From: Lachnospiraceae bacterium | GTDB lineage: Bacteria > Bacillota > Clostridia > Lachnospirales > Lachnospiraceae | Direction: 5' to 3' | Assembly (NCBI GenBank): GCA_028689585.1 | Contig: JAQVCW010000023.1 | Span: 1 to 64,000, forward strand | Length of the DNA stretch: 64,000 bases | Shown: piece by piece, positions 1 to 8,498 of the stretch | Numbering within the stretch: position 1 is the first letter of the stretch | How the letters are laid out: each line of letters opens with the position of its first letter | Notes under the pieces: generated by a model | Database searches by the model: none | The model's input: only the letters and a program-made list of their open reading frames with translations | Told to the model about the DNA's origin: nothing | Program-made: the position numbers and the translations under genes

Positions 1-120
1 GGAAAGCCGGAAGACCTGACCGATGAGGTGATTGAAAAAATATATGGAACATCAAAAGAAAATCTGATGATGGGAGGTTCCGGGGATGAAGAAGCGTATT
101 CCGCAGATCTCGCATGCTGA
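1..120 (+). CDS. phnC: Phosphonate ABC transporter ATP-binding protein, C-terminal tail (partial)
   Basis: Only the last 39 codons are in the window; frame 1 is open from base 1 to a TGA at 118-120. The tail contains DEVIEKIYG, a good match to the end of PhnC-type ATPases, where a glycine-containing Y-G motif closes the protein. It overlaps the next gene (a PhnE-type permease) by 35 bases, which suggests translational coupling. The assignment rests mainly on the two PhnE-like permeases downstream; the Walker motifs lie outside the window. Confidence 0.6.
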   Translation, partial: GKPEDLTDEVIEKIYGTSKENLMMGGSGDEEAYSADLAC

Positions 121-886
121 AAAGCGGGTCTATGAACTGTTTTTTATCTGCATCGTAATCCTTTTCGTTGCCGGGACCGTTTACACAAAATTCAATCCAA
201 TGCTGCTGGTTAAAAATTCCGACAACTTCTGGATCTTTTTAAAGGAGGATTTTTTTCCGCCGAAGCTGCCTAAACTTTCTAAAATAAACAATATTATGGA
301 AAGCGTATTTGTTACCGTGACCATGGCAATCCTTTCTGCCACCGTGGCGGCCGTGCTGGCATTCTTTTTCTCTCTGTTTGCCAGTGAAAGTGTTTCGCCG
401 CTGCCTAAAACCGCGAAACTGGTGCGCGGCTTTGCCACGTTCCTGAGAAATATACCGGCACTGGTCTGGGCCTTTATTCTTTTCTCCTCACTGGGAATTG
501 GGACCGGTGTGGGCTTTGTGGCACTGTGCATCACCAGCTTTGCTTTTATGGTACGCGCTTTTGCGGAAACCATGGAGGATATTTCCCGGGACTGCCTGGA
601 AAGCCTGCAGGCGGTTGGAACCAGCTTTCCCCAGCGGGTGGTGCATGGCATCCTTCCTTCCTGCATGAGCGGCTTTCTTTCCTGGTTTTTATATTGTGTG
701 GAAGTCAATATCCGTGCATCGACCATTGTGGGCATGGTGGGCGGCGGAGGAATTGGCCTGGTACTTTTTTCCTATATTAAGAGCTTTAAATACCATATTG
801 CATTCAGTATTATTCTTTTAATTGCTGTTATGGTAATTCTGGTGGATCTGATTACCAGCTATCTGAGAAGGGAGTTGAACAAATGA
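86..886 (+). CDS. phnE: Phosphonate ABC transporter permease PhnE (first copy)
   Basis: Membrane permease of 266 residues, with a first membrane segment at about 15-35 and several more from 75 onward. The EAA-type cytoplasmic loop that docks on the ATPase is at about residues 172-191 (LESLQAVGTS followed by FPQRVVHGILP), and the family-typical MVGGGGIG follows. It probably imports phosphonate or phosphite with the upstream PhnC-like ATPase. The next permease starts in an ATGA overlap, so ATPase and both permeases form one operon. The substrate-binding protein would lie outside the window. The substrate cannot be read from sequence; phosphonate versus phosphite is open. Confidence 0.85.
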   Translation: MKKRIPQISHAEKRVYELFFICIVILFVAGTVYTKFNPMLLVKNSDNFWIFLKEDFFPPKLPKLSKINNIMESVFVTVTMAILSATVAAVLAFFFSLFASESVSPLPKTAKLVRGFATFLRNIPALVWAFILFSSLGIGTGVGFVALCITSFAFMVRAFAETMEDISRDCLESLQAVGTSFPQRVVHGILPSCMSGFLSWFLYCVEVNIRASTIVGMVGGGGIGLVLFSYIKSFKYHIAFSIILLIAVMVILVDLITSYLRRELNK

Positions 887-1713
887 ATTCGACTGTTTCA
901 TCACCGGAGTTTCATCTGCGTTATTCCAGAAAAGGGAAGCTGCGTGTGGACTGTGCTCAAAAAGAGCGGACAATACCGGTATTTCTCACGATAATCGCCA
1001 TTCTGGCTGTAGGCAGCTTTTTCTTTCTGGACATATCCTGGGGAAAACTGCTGTCCCGGCTGCCCGGCATTGGAACGATTTTCTGGAAAATGATGCATTT
1101 TGACATTTCCAATATGAATCTGGTTATGACTTCCATGATGGAAACGCTTTCCATCACCGTGCTTTCCACCCTGTACAGTCTGGTGCTGGGACTGTTTTTC
1201 GGAATGCTGGCGGCGGAAAATATTTTCAGACTTCGCTGGTTTTCCAGACTGATCCAGTGTATCTTTACTTTTCTGAGAGCAGTTCCCACGACGATCTGGG
1301 TATTACTGATGATGGTCTGCCTCGGAATGGGGCCGGCTGCCGGCATTGCCGGCCTGTGTGTCCATACCACTGCTTTCTTTACCAAGTCCTTTGCACAGAG
1401 CTTTGAAAGTATTCCGGCAGAGACGCTGGAGGCGCTGGAAGCCACCGGGGTAGGACGGCTGGGAGTGTTTCTCAATGCCGTACTTCCGTCCTCACTGTCT
1501 CAGATCATCGCCTGGACCGGTATGCGGTTTGAAACCAACTTTTGCGAATGTGCCGTTCTGGGTATGGTAGGTGCAGGCGGAATCGGCTTCGTCATTTCAA
1601 ACAGTATTCAGGGCTATGATTACGGTACTGCGGGAATCGCAATTCTGCTGGTGTTTTTGTTCGCATACAGCATAGAGCGAATTTTCGTGTGGATTAAAAA
1701 GTGCATCCGTTAG
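883..1713 (+). CDS. phnE: Phosphonate ABC transporter permease PhnE (second copy)
   Basis: Second permease of 276 residues, starting at the ATG of an ATGA overlap with the first. It has a hydrophilic N-terminus of about 30 residues, a membrane segment at about 31-50, and the EAA loop at about 181-202 (TLEALEATGVGRLG then NAVLP) followed by MVGAGGIG. Two different PhnE subunits would make a heterodimeric pore, an arrangement known for phosphonate-type importers. Nothing of the phn lyase genes is seen downstream; the operon ends here and a GC-rich repeat block begins at the stop codon. Confidence 0.85.
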   Translation: MNSTVSSPEFHLRYSRKGKLRVDCAQKERTIPVFLTIIAILAVGSFFFLDISWGKLLSRLPGIGTIFWKMMHFDISNMNLVMTSMMETLSITVLSTLYSLVLGLFFGMLAAENIFRLRWFSRLIQCIFTFLRAVPTTIWVLLMMVCLGMGPAAGIAGLCVHTTAFFTKSFAQSFESIPAETLEALEATGVGRLGVFLNAVLPSSLSQIIAWTGMRFETNFCECAVLGMVGAGGIGFVISNSIQGYDYGTAGIAILLVFLFAYSIERIFVWIKKCIR

Positions 1714-1913
1714 GGGACGGTTCTTTCCGCGGGGGTTTTGGCGGGGGACGGTTCCTTTTGGCGGGGGGCAGGGGGTTTGGGGGGGGGACGGTTCCGTTGG
1801 GGGGGGGGCAGGGCGTTAGGGGGACGGTTCCTTCTTTGAAAGGAACCGTCCCCTCAACGCCCCGCCCCCGCTGAAAGGAACCGTCCCCCTAACGCCGAGA
1901 AGGAACCGTCCCC
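1713..1913 (+). repeat. GGGGACGGTTCC direct and inverted repeats
   Basis: Seven copies of a 11-12 bp motif: forward GGGGACGGTTC(C) at 1713, 1744, 1784 and 1820, and inverted GGAACCGTCCCC at 1842, 1877 and 1902. The pair at 1820-1853 forms a near-perfect hairpin. Spacers are G- or C-runs. The same motif recurs at 34500-34703. I recall similar motifs in Firmicutes near REP-associated Y1 transposases, but no such gene is in this window. The first copy overlaps the phnE stop codon, and the hairpin may also limit read-through. Confidence 0.85.
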
Positions 1914-1925
1914 CACTCAAAAATA

Positions 1926-1961
1926 ATACTTGACTAAAATAGTACAGTATTATATAATACT
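1926..1961 (+). promoter_or_regulatory. Sigma-A promoter with IscR-like operator for the Rrf2-CODH operon
   Basis: TTGACT (1930-1935) and TATAAT (1953-1958) are separated by exactly 17 bases. Over the -35 region, bases 1926-1950 form a 25-bp imperfect palindrome (ATACT..ACTA...TAGT..AGTAT) that closely resembles the 25-bp type 1 site of IscR, an Rrf2 protein. A second, perfect 16-bp palindrome, AGTATTATATAATACT, covers the -10 box at 1946-1961. Since the next gene is an Rrf2 regulator, autoregulation of the operon is the simple inference. Confidence 0.8.
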
Positions 1962-1978
1962 CAAAAAGGAGGGTGCCT

Positions 1979-2392
1979 ATGCTGTTTACCAGAGAATGTG
2001 ATTATGCAGTGCGGATTTTGCGGGCGTTGTCGAGGGGTGACACCAGCAGCGTGCAGGAGATCTGCGAAAAGGAAAAGATTACCGTTTCAATTGCCTACAA
2101 GCTGGCGAGAAAGCTGGAGAAAGCAGGAATTCTGCAGAGTTTTCGGGGAATGAACGGCGGGTATGCTCTGGCGAAGCCATTAGAGGAACTGACGCTCTAT
2201 GACGTGTTTCTGGCGGTAAACCAGAATCTGCTGCTGACAGAATGCATGGAACCGGGATATCACTGCTCCAGAAATTCAAAGGAGCATCCCTGCCAGGTGC
2301 ATCGGGAGTTTGCCAGACTGCAGCAGGTGGTGAACCGGGAGCTGAAGGACAGGACAATGGCGGAGGTTTTCGAAGGGACAACTTCAATATAA
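1979..2392 (+). CDS. Rrf2 family Fe-S type transcriptional regulator
   Basis: A 137-residue protein with the Rrf2 winged-helix N-terminus (YAVRILRALS, then recognition helix VSIAYKLARKLEKAG and wing GMNGGYALAK). Three cysteines at about residues 89, 96 and 105 (C-X6-C-X8-C) fit the [2Fe-2S] ligand triad of IscR/RsrR-type sensors. An upstream in-frame GTG at 1973 exists, but AAGGAGG at 1966-1972 is correctly spaced for the ATG at 1979. It lies 51 bases upstream of cooS and is probably co-transcribed, so an iron-sulfur or redox signal is likely to control the CO dehydrogenase module. The ligand is inferred. Confidence 0.85.
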   Translation: MLFTRECDYAVRILRALSRGDTSSVQEICEKEKITVSIAYKLARKLEKAGILQSFRGMNGGYALAKPLEELTLYDVFLAVNQNLLLTECMEPGYHCSRNSKEHPCQVHREFARLQQVVNRELKDRTMAEVFEGTTSI

Positions 2393-2443
2393 ATCAACGA
2401 AATAATAATAAATCAGCAAAACACCAACAGGAGGAAAATAAAA

Positions 2444-4327
2444 ATGAACCAATGTTATGGATGCAACACCTGCAAGAGTGCAGATAAACCGCTGGAGGCA
2501 TTTATCAAGACATTACCGATGGAGACTTCCCATCACCGTGTGGACAGCCAGAAGACGAAATGTGGCTTCGGTCTGCAGGGAGTGTGCTGCCGTCTCTGTG
2601 CCAATGGTCCCTGCCGGATCACTCCAAATTCTCCGAGAGGCATCTGCGGTGCCAATGCGGATACCATTGTGACCCGTAATTTTCTGCGTGCCGTGGCTTC
2701 CGGCTCCGGATGTTATATCCATGTGGTGGAAAATACTGCATTAAATCTGAAAAAGACTGCTCAGAAAAAGGGTGAGCTGAAAGGACTGAATGCGCTGCAG
2801 CGCCTGGCTGATATTTTTGAAATCCGGACAGAGGATGTCTATGAGAAGGCGGAGCAGGTAGCGGATGCGGTGCTGCGTGACCTTTACAAACCGGAATATG
2901 AAAAAATGGAACTGACAGAGAAGGTAGCTTACGGTCCCCGCGTGAAACGCTGGAAAGAGCTTGGCATCATGCCGGGAGGGGCGAAATCAGAGGTATTCCA
3001 GGGTGTGGTGAAATGTTCTACCAACCTGAATTCAGATCCGGCAGATATGCTGACAGACTGTCTGCGCCTGGGCGTTTCCACGGGTGTCTACGGTCTGACG
3101 CTGACAAATCTGCTCAATGATGTGCTGTTGGGCGAACCGGAGCTTCGCATGGCACCGGTTGGGCTGAGAGTCATTGATCCGGATTATATCAATATCATGA
3201 TTACCGGACATCAGCATACGATTTTTGTGGATCTGCAGGAACGTCTGGTTTCACCGGAGGCGGAAGCCAAGGCAAAAGCAGCCGGTGCAAAGGGCTTTAA
3301 GCTGGTGGGATGTACCTGTGTAGGACAGGATCTGCAGCTTCGCGGAAGCCATTATACAGAAGTATTTGACGGACATGCCGGAAATAACTATACCAGTGAA
3401 GCGATCCTGGCTACCGGTGCCATCGATGCAGTGCTTTCAGAATTTAACTGCACCCTGCCCGGCATTGAGCCAATCTGCGACGAATTGAAAATTAAACAGA
3501 TCTGTCTGGACAGTGTGGCAAAGAAAGCCAATGCTGAGATGATGAAATTCGATTTTGATCATAGAGAAGAACAGAGCAAAGCGATTATTGATAAAATTGT
3601 GGATGCATACAAGGAAAGAAGGGGCAGCGTCAGCCTGAACCTGATGCCGGAGCATGGCAATGACCATTCACTTACCGGTGTCAGCGAGGTATCTTTGAAA
3701 AACTTCCTGGGCGGAAGCTGGCAGCCATTGATCGACCTGATCGTGTCCGGTGATATCAAAGGGGTAGCCGGTGTGGTAGGCTGTTCCAATCTGACAGCAG
3801 GCGGGCATGATGTCCTCAGCGTGGAGCTGACCAAAGAGCTGATTGCAAAAGATATTATCGTGCTGACGGCCGGATGCTCCTCAGGAGGGATCGAAAACTG
3901 TGGCCTGATGACACCGGAAGCTGCCAAATTTGCAGGACCGAAGCTGCGTGCAGTCTGCGAAAAGCTAGGCATTCCGCCTGTACTGAACTTTGGACCGTGT
4001 CTTGCCATCGGACGTCTGGAAATTGTGGCTACCGAGCTGGCGGCTGCATTAAATGTGGATCTTCCTCAGCTTCCGCTGGTGCTGTCCGCAGCACAGTGGC
4101 TGGAAGAACAGGCTCTGGCAGACGGCTGCTTTGGACTGGCTCTGGGACTGCCGCTTCATCTGGGACTGCCGCCATTTGTGACCGGAAGCAAGGTTGCGGT
4201 GAAGGTACTGACCGAAGATATGAAAGAACTGACCGGCGGTCAGGTGATCATCAATTCCGATGCAAAAGAGACGGCGGATATTTTGGAGAAGATTATTATG
4301 GAGAAACGCGGCGGTCTGAATATCTGA
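2444..4327 (+). CDS. cooS: Anaerobic Ni-Fe carbon-monoxide dehydrogenase catalytic subunit
   Basis: A 627-residue CooS-type CODH, full length for the family. It oxidises CO to CO2 or the reverse at a Ni-Fe-S C-cluster. N-terminal cysteines C40 and C48 match the intersubunit D-cluster, and C49, C52, C57 and C68 the B-cluster. Later conserved cysteines sit in VGCTCVG, SEFNCTLPG, VVGCSNL, TAGCSSGG and NFGPCLAIG, as expected for the C-cluster. An additional CxxCxxC lies at residues 4-10. AGGAGG precedes the start. No acetyl-CoA synthase subunits are adjacent, so this is a stand-alone CODH coupled to the CooF and flavoprotein genes behind it. Confidence 0.96.
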   Translation: MNQCYGCNTCKSADKPLEAFIKTLPMETSHHRVDSQKTKCGFGLQGVCCRLCANGPCRITPNSPRGICGANADTIVTRNFLRAVASGSGCYIHVVENTALNLKKTAQKKGELKGLNALQRLADIFEIRTEDVYEKAEQVADAVLRDLYKPEYEKMELTEKVAYGPRVKRWKELGIMPGGAKSEVFQGVVKCSTNLNSDPADMLTDCLRLGVSTGVYGLTLTNLLNDVLLGEPELRMAPVGLRVIDPDYINIMITGHQHTIFVDLQERLVSPEAEAKAKAAGAKGFKLVGCTCVGQDLQLRGSHYTEVFDGHAGNNYTSEAILATGAIDAVLSEFNCTLPGIEPICDELKIKQICLDSVAKKANAEMMKFDFDHREEQSKAIIDKIVDAYKERRGSVSLNLMPEHGNDHSLTGVSEVSLKNFLGGSWQPLIDLIVSGDIKGVAGVVGCSNLTAGGHDVLSVELTKELIAKDIIVLTAGCSSGGIENCGLMTPEAAKFAGPKLRAVCEKLGIPPVLNFGPCLAIGRLEIVATELAAALNVDLPQLPLVLSAAQWLEEQALADGCFGLALGLPLHLGLPPFVTGSKVAVKVLTEDMKELTGGQVIINSDAKETADILEKIIMEKRGGLNI

Positions 4328-4414
4328 TAATAAAATATTCGGGTACAGCGTTTGGGAGCCGGCGCGGTTGTTTTGAGAACGAGGTACCCGGATAAAGACA
4401 GTAGGAGGTCCCAT

Positions 4415-4864
4415 ATGAAAAGGATCATGATAGACGAAACGAAATGCGACGGCTGCAGAAACTGTGAGCTGGCCTGTATGCAGGCTCATCGCAGCACGCC
4501 GGGAAGTATTTATGATTTAGATTTGACCAGCCGGGAAAATGAATCCAGAAATCACATTGTGAGCCTGCAGGACGGAAGCTATCGCCCCATTTTCTGCCGC
4601 CATTGTGATCAGCCGGAATGTGTAATGTCCTGTATGAGCGGGGCATTGAAAAAGGATCCGGATACGGGGCTGGTATTGTATGACGGAGAAAAGTGCGGTT
4701 CCTGCTTTATGTGTGTGATGAACTGTCCATATGGAGTGCTCAGGCCGGATAGAACACGCACCAGAGTGCTGAAATGCGATTTCTGCACTTCGGCCGGGAC
4801 AGAACCCTCCTGTGTGGGCGCCTGTCCCAGGCAGGCAATCTATCTGGAGGAGGTGATCGGATGA
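4415..4864 (+). CDS. cooF: CooF-like four-cluster ferredoxin electron carrier
   Basis: A 149-residue ferredoxin-like protein with sixteen cysteines in four groups: 11/14/17/21, 61/64/69/73, 94/97/100/104 and 121/124/133/137, enough for four [4Fe-4S] clusters. This is the layout of CooF and related HycB/DmsB-type carriers that take electrons from CODH. The start is the ATG at 4415 behind GGAGG at 4404-4408; the frame is open further upstream without a good ribosome site. Its stop overlaps the start of the next gene, so carrier and flavoprotein are probably made together. Confidence 0.92.
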   Translation: MKRIMIDETKCDGCRNCELACMQAHRSTPGSIYDLDLTSRENESRNHIVSLQDGSYRPIFCRHCDQPECVMSCMSGALKKDPDTGLVLYDGEKCGSCFMCVMNCPYGVLRPDRTRTRVLKCDFCTSAGTEPSCVGACPRQAIYLEEVIG

Positions 4865-6087
4865 GGCATGTAATAATCGGTGTGGGTGCTGCAGGCATCA
4901 GTGCAGCCGGAACAATCCGGCAGAATGATCCGGCTGCGGATATCATTATGATTTCAAAAGATGAGTTTGTTCATTCCAGATGCATGCTGCATCGGTATTT
5001 AAGCCATGAGCGGGATGAGAAGGCACTGAGCTTTGTACCGGAGGATTATTTTGAGACCAACAGAATTTACTGGATCAAAGGGCGCAGCGCGGAAAAAATA
5101 GATACGAAGCAAAAAGAGGTGCTGCTGGACGGCGGAGAACGGATCGCCTATGATAAGCTTTTGATTGCCACCGGAGCAAAGAGCTTTCTTCCGCCGGTGG
5201 GGCAGATGCGCAGAGCGAAAAATGTATTTGGCCTCCGTGACCTGTCCGATGCCCAGGCAATCGACCGGATGAGCCACAATGCCAAACAGATTCTGATCGT
5301 AGGCTCCGGTCTGGTGGGAATGGATGCTGCCTATGCATTTCTGGAACGGGGCTTTCAGGTCAGCGTAGTAGAGATGGCCGACCGCATCCTGCCGATCCAG
5401 TTGGATGAGACTGCGGGAAAGGCGTATCAGCAGCTGTTTGAAAAAGCAGGCTGTCGGTTCATTCTGGGACGGAAGGCATCGGAAACCGTATTGGATGACG
5501 ACGATATGCTGAAGGCAGTGATCCTGGATGACGGAACCAGGGTTGAATGTGATCTGGCAGTGGTAGCGGCAGGAGTTCGGGCGGCAATAGAATGTGCAGC
5601 CGATTCCACCGTCCAAAGCGAGCGTTTTATCAATGTGAATGAACGTCTTCAGACCAGTGATCCGGATGTCTTTGCAGCCGGAGATGTAGCCGGTTTATCC
5701 GGTATCTGGCCCAATGCTCAGAAGCAGGGCCAGATCGCAGGCTGGAATATGTGCGGCATTCAGATGAATTATGTGGATACCTATGCCATGAAGAATACTA
5801 TGAATTTTTACGGATTGACAACGCTTTCCCTTGGCCGGGGCGCCGTCATAGAGGGAGATCAGTTCGTGATCTGTGAAGATTCCAGAAATTATAAGCGGGC
5901 AATTATAAGGGATGGAAAGCTGGACAGCATTCTGCTTCAGGGAGATATCTCCTACAGCGGAATCTACCAGTACCTGATCAAAAACCAGATCGTGCTGGGA
6001 GAGAAAGCAGAACGGATTTTTGACGTCTCTTTTGCAGATTATTTTGATATTGGGCCGGATGGACAGTATTGTTATAAGATATTTTAA
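4861..6087 (+). CDS. CODH-associated FAD/NAD(P)-dependent oxidoreductase
   Basis: A 408-residue pyridine-nucleotide-disulfide oxidoreductase-type flavoprotein. It has the FAD Rossmann motif GVGAAG (residues 7-12), an internal NAD(P) motif IVGSGLVG, and the second FAD motif VFAAGDVA. The cooS-cooF-flavoprotein order is a known CODH module in acetogens and other Clostridia, in which electrons from CO pass through CooF to NAD(P). A cysteine at residue 41 (HSRCMLHRYL) sits about where NADH oxidase/peroxidase enzymes carry their redox cysteine. The ATG lies inside an ATGA overlap with cooF. Direction of flow and NAD versus NADP are not readable from sequence. Confidence 0.88.
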   Translation: MRHVIIGVGAAGISAAGTIRQNDPAADIIMISKDEFVHSRCMLHRYLSHERDEKALSFVPEDYFETNRIYWIKGRSAEKIDTKQKEVLLDGGERIAYDKLLIATGAKSFLPPVGQMRRAKNVFGLRDLSDAQAIDRMSHNAKQILIVGSGLVGMDAAYAFLERGFQVSVVEMADRILPIQLDETAGKAYQQLFEKAGCRFILGRKASETVLDDDDMLKAVILDDGTRVECDLAVVAAGVRAAIECAADSTVQSERFINVNERLQTSDPDVFAAGDVAGLSGIWPNAQKQGQIAGWNMCGIQMNYVDTYAMKNTMNFYGLTTLSLGRGAVIEGDQFVICEDSRNYKRAIIRDGKLDSILLQGDISYSGIYQYLIKNQIVLGEKAERIFDVSFADYFDIGPDGQYCYKIF

Positions 6088-6992
6088 AGGCATTTTTTAG
6101 CAATTTCTATAAAGTCCTGAGCATACGTGCTGAGGTAGGAATTTTCCCGATAAGCTAATACCAGCTTATTGGTCAGGGGAGGATCACCCGCAGAAAATAC
6201 GCGGATGGGCCAGAGATCCCGGGCATAATGAACATAAGTCTCCGGAGCGAAGCAGGCTCCGGCACCGGAAGCAGCCAGTTGGATACACAACTGGCTGTTT
6301 CTGCTCTGCAGATAAACCGGCGGCTGGATATGATACTGCTCGAACAACTGTCTGGCGGAACGGCCGGTATTCTGATCAGGAAAATGAAGAATAAAAGGAA
6401 CATCTCCAAAAAGGCTGAGATCAAGCCATGGGTAGGCGCTTCCGGGCCGAGGGACGGCATGGGAGATCAGAGGATGCAGGGGAGGAAGGATGAGAAGAAT
6501 CTCTTCTCTGGCCAGAAATTCATAGCAGAGTCCGGTCAGCGCTTTCCAGTAGTTGAAAATGGCGAAATCCAGTTTGCTGTTTTCCAGCAGTGCTTCCTGA
6601 ATGGAATGGTCGTGCTCATAGATATTGATATGCACACCCGGATGCATTTTTTGAAATTCCGGCAGAATCCGGGGAAAGATACAGACACTTCGCATGGGAG
6701 GCATGGAAATGTTCAGCTCCCCCTCATAAGAGGACTGCATATCCAGCAGTTCTTTTTTCCAGTCCTGGTGTAGCGTCAGCATTTTTTGGGCATACTCCAG
6801 GTAACGCTGTCCTAAAAAGGTAAGATCGTAATTGTGGCCGGTACGCAGAAACAGCCTGCCTCCCAGCTCATTTTCCAGCTTTTGCAGAAATTTGGTGAGT
6901 GTCGGCTGGGAGATGTACAGCTCCTGAGCAGCCCTGGTCAGATTGCGGTGTTTTACTATTGTGATGAAATAGATCAGCTTCTGCAGGTCCAT
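6084..6992 (-). CDS. LysR family transcriptional regulator (nucleoside operon)
   Basis: A 302-residue LysR protein starting MDLQKLIYFI with a typical N-terminal helix-turn-helix (NLTRAAQELYISQPTLTKFL). The reading frame extends 45 codons upstream, but a strong AAAGGAGG on the minus strand supports the start at 6992. Residues from about 90 form the periplasmic-binding-like effector domain. It is divergent from the nucleobase permease gene at 7143, the usual LysR arrangement, so it probably controls that operon. Its stop codon overlaps the stop of the convergent oxidoreductase by a few bases. Confidence 0.88.
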   Translation of the reverse strand: MDLQKLIYFITIVKHRNLTRAAQELYISQPTLTKFLQKLENELGGRLFLRTGHNYDLTFLGQRYLEYAQKMLTLHQDWKKELLDMQSSYEGELNISMPPMRSVCIFPRILPEFQKMHPGVHINIYEHDHSIQEALLENSKLDFAIFNYWKALTGLCYEFLAREEILLILPPLHPLISHAVPRPGSAYPWLDLSLFGDVPFILHFPDQNTGRSARQLFEQYHIQPPVYLQSRNSQLCIQLAASGAGACFAPETYVHYARDLWPIRVFSAGDPPLTNKLVLAYRENSYLSTYAQDFIEIAKKCL

Positions 6993-7142
6993 TGTGTATT
7001 CCCTCCTTTGTGTTTTTAAATATGCATTAAAGTTATAATTTTTATTGAAAACATGAATTAGACATATAATTATTTTCATATTACAATAAAGAAGAAGCAA
7101 AAGCAAGAGAGGTTTTTTGAAAAACAAAAATGGAGGCAGAGC
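6993..7142. promoter_or_regulatory. Divergent control region between LysR gene and permease operon
   Basis: This 150-base AT-rich gap separates the two divergent genes and must hold both promoters and the LysR site. It contains several ATTA/TAAT-type half sites between about 7025 and 7075, but I could not single out one T-N11-A box. I see no purine riboswitch fold despite the purine-related genes. GGAGG at 7131-7135 is the ribosome site of the permease. Confidence 0.5.
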
Positions 7143-8450
7143 ATGTCGCAGTGGATAGAAAAAAGATTTGAGCTGTCAAAGTACCATACCACGGTAAAAC
7201 GGGAATGTCTGGCAGGAGTCACTACCTTCGTAACAATGGCTTATGTTCTGGCGGCGATTCCAAATATGCTGGGAAATGCCGGTATGGACAGTCATGTTGT
7301 TCTGACAGCAATGGTTCTGCTGATTATATTGACCAGCAGCGCAATGGCATTTTTTGCGAATCGGCCGTTTGCATTGGCTCCCGGGCTTGGAAGTGTGGGA
7401 ATCGTAGCATCGCTGATTCTGAATGAAGGGATTTCACAGCCGGTCACGGCCGGTATTATATTCTGGAGCGGCATTCTTTTTATCCTGATTTCTTTTCTGG
7501 GCCTGAGAGAAGCAGTTGTCAAAGTGATACCGGTCAGTCTGAAGCAGGCGGTAAGCGCCGGGATCGGGCTGTTTATTGCTCTGCTGGGTGCAAAAAGCTG
7601 TGGACTGATCGTGGCCGCGGAAGCAAAAAACAGCCTGGCGTTCGGCAGTCTGGCATCGCCGAAAACGGTTGTGTGCCTGCTGGGATTTCTCCTTCTGCTG
7701 GTTTTGAAATCCCGGAAAGTGCCGGGGGATATGATCCTTACCATTGGCATCGGCACACTGATTGGAATTCCCCTTGGCGTGACAAAGCTGCCGGAACAGT
7801 TTTTTTCTCTGCCGGCCGGGCTGGGTTCCCAGTTTATGCAGGTGGATTTCCTCGGAGCCCTGCGCATCGAATATCTTCCATTTTTGATTGCGCTGTTCAT
7901 TCCGGACTTCTTTTCCACATTTGGAACGGTACTGGGAGTAGGGGCCAAGGCCGGTTATCTGGATAAGGACGGCAACCTGCCGGGCATTGACAAATGCTTT
8001 CAGGTGGACGCAGTGGCAACCAGCTTTGGGGCACTGTTTGGAATACCGAGCATGACCACTTATCTGGAGTCCTCTGCCGGTGTGGAGGCAGGAGGAAAGA
8101 CAGGACTTACCGTTGTGTTTACCAGCATCTGCTTTGCCTTTGCATTATTTCTGGCTCCTCTGGCGCTGATGATCCCGGCTGCTGCCACAGCTCCGGTGCT
8201 GATCTACATCGGCATCCATATGCTGGGAGCCATGGAAAATATCAATTACAGGGACAGAACCGAGTATCTGCCGGCGTTTCTGTGTGTGGCATTTACTATT
8301 TTCGCAAATAACATTGCAAACGGAATCTGCGTGGCAGTACCGGCATATCTGGTTCTGAAGCTGGCGGAGGGAAGAAGAAAAGAACTGTCCCCCCTGATGT
8401 ATGTGCTGACGGCGGTCTGCCTGCTGTACTTTGTGACACTGCTGGGATGA
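7143..8450 (+). CDS. NCS2/AzgA-type nucleobase permease
   Basis: A 435-residue polytopic membrane protein of the NCS2 family, AzgA-like subgroup (hypoxanthine/guanine/adenine type). The N-terminus (LAGVTTFVTMAYVLAAIPNM), the FALAPGLG loop and PDFFSTFGTVLGV are the recognisable family features; about twelve hydrophobic segments can be counted. It is first in an operon with a nucleoside hydrolase, so uptake of purine bases or related compounds is likely. The exact base is not readable from sequence. Confidence 0.88.
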   Translation: MSQWIEKRFELSKYHTTVKRECLAGVTTFVTMAYVLAAIPNMLGNAGMDSHVVLTAMVLLIILTSSAMAFFANRPFALAPGLGSVGIVASLILNEGISQPVTAGIIFWSGILFILISFLGLREAVVKVIPVSLKQAVSAGIGLFIALLGAKSCGLIVAAEAKNSLAFGSLASPKTVVCLLGFLLLLVLKSRKVPGDMILTIGIGTLIGIPLGVTKLPEQFFSLPAGLGSQFMQVDFLGALRIEYLPFLIALFIPDFFSTFGTVLGVGAKAGYLDKDGNLPGIDKCFQVDAVATSFGALFGIPSMTTYLESSAGVEAGGKTGLTVVFTSICFAFALFLAPLALMIPAAATAPVLIYIGIHMLGAMENINYRDRTEYLPAFLCVAFTIFANNIANGICVAVPAYLVLKLAEGRRKELSPLMYVLTAVCLLYFVTLLG

Positions 8451-8498
8451 AATGTGCTTTGCACACCCGGTTAACATAAAATGAAATGGGAGGTTAAG

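Noticed and set aside
2444-6087. Wood-Ljungdahl acetyl-CoA synthase cluster
   Set aside because: Only the CODH catalytic subunit, ferredoxin and flavoprotein are present; no acs or methyltransferase genes are linked.
6993-7142. Purine riboswitch before the nucleobase permease
   Set aside because: The conserved purine aptamer loops are absent and the gap is too short for aptamer plus two promoters.
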